A stretch of 15,477 bases of DNA from Candidatus Kapaibacterium sp. (GTDB taxonomy: Bacteria; Bacteroidota; Ignavibacteria; Kapaibacteriales; UBA2268): assembly GCA_027858275.1 (NCBI GenBank), contig JAQIDA010000122.1:1-15477 (forward strand), written 5' to 3'. Made by a program: the position numbers and the translations under genes. Each line of letters starts with the position of its first letter. Position 1 is the stretch's first letter. Positions 13,436 to 15,477 of this stretch are shown one piece after another. The notes under the pieces were generated by a model, which was not told where the DNA came from, made no database searches, and saw only the letters and a list, made by a program, of their open reading frames with translations.

Positions 13436-14884
13436 ATGGAAAAATTAATTTTTGAAAAAAGCTCTGAAGGTCGCAAAGGTTACACTTTGCCCGGTCTTGA
13501 TGTGCCGGAAGTTAAAATAGCGGAGAGTATTCCCGCTGATTTGTTGAGGGAAAACGAACTCAGATTGCCGGAAGTTAGTGAAAATGAATTGTCGAGACAT
13601 TTTATTAAATTGTCCAAATTGAATTTTAATATCGAAGAAGGTATGTATCCGCTCGGATCATGTACCATGAAATATAATCCTAAAGTAAATGAAGTCACAG
13701 CTTCTATCCCCGGATTCGCGAATTTGCATCCTGAAACAAAACCCGAAAACGCTCAGGGCGCTCTCAGAATGCTGTATGAACTTGGTGAAGCATTCAAGAT
13801 TATCACAGGTTTACAGGGAGTAACACTTCAGCCCAGTGCAGGCTCAAACGGTGAATTTGCCGGAATAATGATGATACGCGCGTATCATATTGACAGAAAA
13901 GATGATAAGAGAACTGTAATTTTAATGCCTGATTCAGCTCACGGAACTAATCCTTCCTCAGCTGCTATAGGCGGTTTCAAAGTCCAAACAGTCGCTTCGA
14001 GACCTGACGGTAGAGTCGATGTTGACGACCTGAGATCAAAAGTAGATGAAACCATTGCCGGATTTATGATTACAAATCCTAATACAATTGGTCTGTTTGA
14101 AGAAGATATTATGGAAATAGGCGAAATTATTCATGGGTGCGGCGGCTTAATGTATATGGACGGCGCTAATATGAACGCTCTGCTCGGAATCACAACGCCC
14201 GGCAAGATGAATTTCGACTGTATTCACATCAATGTACATAAAACATTCTCAACGCCTCACGGCGGCGGTGGCCCCGGAGCTGCTCCTGTTTGTGTGAGCG
14301 ATAAACTTGTTCCTTATTTGCCTGCTCCGACTGTTGTCAAAAACGGTGACAAATACGACTTTGAATACAAAGAAAAATCAATGGGCAAGATTCACGCTTT
14401 CTTCGGAAACTTCTCTGTTCTTCTCAGAACTTATACATACATCAGAATGCTCGGATCCGAAGGCTTGAAAGGCGTCAGCGAGAACGCTATAATAAATGCT
14501 AACTATCTCTTAGCTCGCCTCAGAAATGATTTCGTTGTTCCTTATGACGAAAAATGTATGCACGAATGCGTCCTCAGCGGTGATCGTCAAAAAGAAATCG
14601 GTGTTAGCACTAAAGATATGGCAAAACGTCTGATGGACTATGGTTTCCATGCTCCGACAGTATATTTCCCATTAATCGTGCATGAAGCAATGCTCATCGA
14701 ACCGACTGAAACAGAGTCATATGAAAGTCTCAACCAGTTTGCAGATGCGATGATAGATATTGCCAAAGAAGCAGTCGAAACTCCCGAAAAATTGACTAAC
14801 GCGCCATTGAACGCTCCGGTCAAAAGATTAGACGATGCTCTCGCCGCAAGAAATCTGAATATTTCTTGGTTCAGCAGAAAATAG
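13436..14884 (+). CDS. gcvPB: Glycine dehydrogenase (decarboxylating) subunit 2
   Basis: This is the PLP-binding half of the two-subunit P-protein of the glycine cleavage system. It releases CO2 from glycine and passes the aminomethyl group to the H-protein. The 482-residue protein shows the family blocks EEGMYPLGSCTMKYNPK (68-83), SAHGTNPSSA (167-176) and MDGANMNALLG (241-251). The PLP lysine is K269 in NVHKTFSTPHGGGGPG. The start ATG 13436 comes 1 nt after the rnc stop, with its Shine-Dalgarno inside rnc. The partner subunit gcvPA, the H-protein and the T-protein are not in this window. No glycine-riboswitch-like leader is present, as there is essentially no untranslated space before the gene. 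Its expression probably depends on the rnc transcript. Confidence 0.94.
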   Translation: MEKLIFEKSSEGRKGYTLPGLDVPEVKIAESIPADLLRENELRLPEVSENELSRHFIKLSKLNFNIEEGMYPLGSCTMKYNPKVNEVTASIPGFANLHPETKPENAQGALRMLYELGEAFKIITGLQGVTLQPSAGSNGEFAGIMMIRAYHIDRKDDKRTVILMPDSAHGTNPSSAAIGGFKVQTVASRPDGRVDVDDLRSKVDETIAGFMITNPNTIGLFEEDIMEIGEIIHGCGGLMYMDGANMNALLGITTPGKMNFDCIHINVHKTFSTPHGGGGPGAAPVCVSDKLVPYLPAPTVVKNGDKYDFEYKEKSMGKIHAFFGNFSVLLRTYTYIRMLGSEGLKGVSENAIINANYLLARLRNDFVVPYDEKCMHECVLSGDRQKEIGVSTKDMAKRLMDYGFHAPTVYFPLIVHEAMLIEPTETESYESLNQFADAMIDIAKEAVETPEKLTNAPLNAPVKRLDDALAARNLNISWFSRK

Positions 14885-14931
14885 AGGATTATTGTAAATC
14901 TATTTATGATTGACAGTAATCTGAATAAACA

Positions 14932-14961
14932 ACCGCCGGTTTAGCCGGCGGTCGTTATTTT
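14932..14961 (+). terminator. Rho-independent terminator after gcvPB
   Basis: ACCGCCGG (14932-14939) pairs with CCGGCGGT (14945-14952) around the loop TTTAG. Three more pairs are possible beyond one mismatch. TTTT at 14958-14961 and a second run of seven Ts at 14972-14978 follow. It closes the long fab-rnc-gcvPB transcript. Confidence 0.88.
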
Positions 14962-15041
14962 AGTCAAAATCTTTTTTTATTCTCTTCAGCAAATTGCTTA
15001 TATTGTGTGTTGTAATAAAGTGTACAATCTCGTTTGAACAG

Positions 15042-15477
15042 ATGATTGATCAAAAACAAAAAGAAAATCAGGCAGAAGATTTTGAGGCAGTAAGAAAAGT
15101 ACTGGCGGGGGATACGAGTGCATTTACTGTCCTACAAGAAAAATACACGGGCATTATTTCTTCATTGATACGTCGTATGGTTCGTAATTCAGAAGATGTT
15201 GCCGATCTGACTCAGGACACTTTTATCAAAGCATTTCGCGCCCTGAATACTTTCCAATTCGGATATTCTTTTTCGGCTTGGATATACAGAATAGCTTCAA
15301 ACAACTGTATCGACTTCCTGCGTAAAAAAAGATTTACAACAGTATCGCTAAATCGTACAGTCGCAAACAGCGATGATGAATATGTAATTGAAATCGAAGA
15401 TTCGACATATCGTCCTGATTTGGATGTTCTTTCCGATGAAAGAAAAGCCTATCTGAGAGAAGCAATTGATAATCTAC
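15042..15477 (+). CDS. ECF-type RNA polymerase sigma factor, incomplete at the window edge
   Basis: An open frame from ATG 15042 gives 145 residues and runs off the right edge without a stop codon. Region sigma-2 lies at about 28-97. It contains the DVADLTQDTFIKAFRALNTF core-binding helix (52-71) and the FSAWIYRIASNNCIDFLRKK segment (77-96), which in this family melts the -10 region. A linker rich in Asp and Glu follows (about 108-130). DVLSDERKAYLREAIDNL at the edge is the beginning of region sigma-4. Only a weak purine stretch precedes the ATG, so the start is less certain than the identity. The gene follows a terminator and is probably its own transcription unit. An anti-sigma gene, if any, would lie beyond the window. 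Confidence 0.85.
   Translation, partial: MIDQKQKENQAEDFEAVRKVLAGDTSAFTVLQEKYTGIISSLIRRMVRNSEDVADLTQDTFIKAFRALNTFQFGYSFSAWIYRIASNNCIDFLRKKRFTTVSLNRTVANSDDEYVIEIEDSTYRPDLDVLSDERKAYLREAIDNL

Overview
The window reads as ordinary chromosome from an AT-rich Gram-negative bacterium of the Bacteroidota/Chlorobiota/Ignavibacteriota (FCB) group. The reasons are the ExbB-ExbD-ExbD-TonB cluster joined to a PstS-like lipoprotein and a secreted TPR protein, the DUF177-L32-PlsX-FabH-FabD-FabG-ACP-FabF-RNase III gene order, the two-subunit type of glycine decarboxylase, and one promoter-like site matching the Bacteroidota -33/-7 consensus. I cannot place it below phylum level from sequence alone. Every gene is on the + strand. 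No tRNA, rRNA, CRISPR array, insertion sequence, prophage or integrase is visible.

Region 1 (1-5921) is an envelope energy-transduction block. ExbB, two ExbD paralogues and TonB form a proton-motive-force motor that energises outer-membrane transporters. A very strong intrinsic terminator (2903-2937) closes this unit. A second unit follows with a two-helix membrane miniprotein, a PstS-like substrate-binding lipoprotein and a 573-residue secreted TPR protein, and it ends in another intrinsic terminator (5894-5921). No ABC permease or ATPase accompanies the binding protein.

Region 2 (5922-13434) is the housekeeping fatty-acid/phospholipid block. DUF177 (YceD) and ribosomal protein L32 come first, then two hairpins, then plsX, fabH, fabD and fabG, then a 169-bp repeat-rich spacer, then acpP, fabF and rnc. 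FabD loads malonyl groups onto ACP, FabH starts chains, FabF elongates them, FabG reduces the ketoacyl intermediates, and PlsX diverts acyl-ACP to acyl-phosphate for phospholipids. Dehydratase, enoyl reductase and acetyl-CoA carboxylase genes are not in this window.

Region 3 (13436-15477) holds gcvPB, glycine dehydrogenase subunit 2, which starts one base after the rnc stop codon. An intrinsic terminator (14932-14961) follows, and then an ECF-type sigma factor that runs off the right edge.

I found no convincing novel multi-gene system. The points most worth a second look are the 7-nt-periodic repeats around fabG and upstream of acpP, a 22-bp tandem duplication before rnc, paired hairpins between rpmF and plsX, a hairpin between the two exbD genes, the apparent coupling of gcvPB to rnc, and the PstS-like protein with a degenerate ligand loop inside a TonB/TPR neighbourhood.
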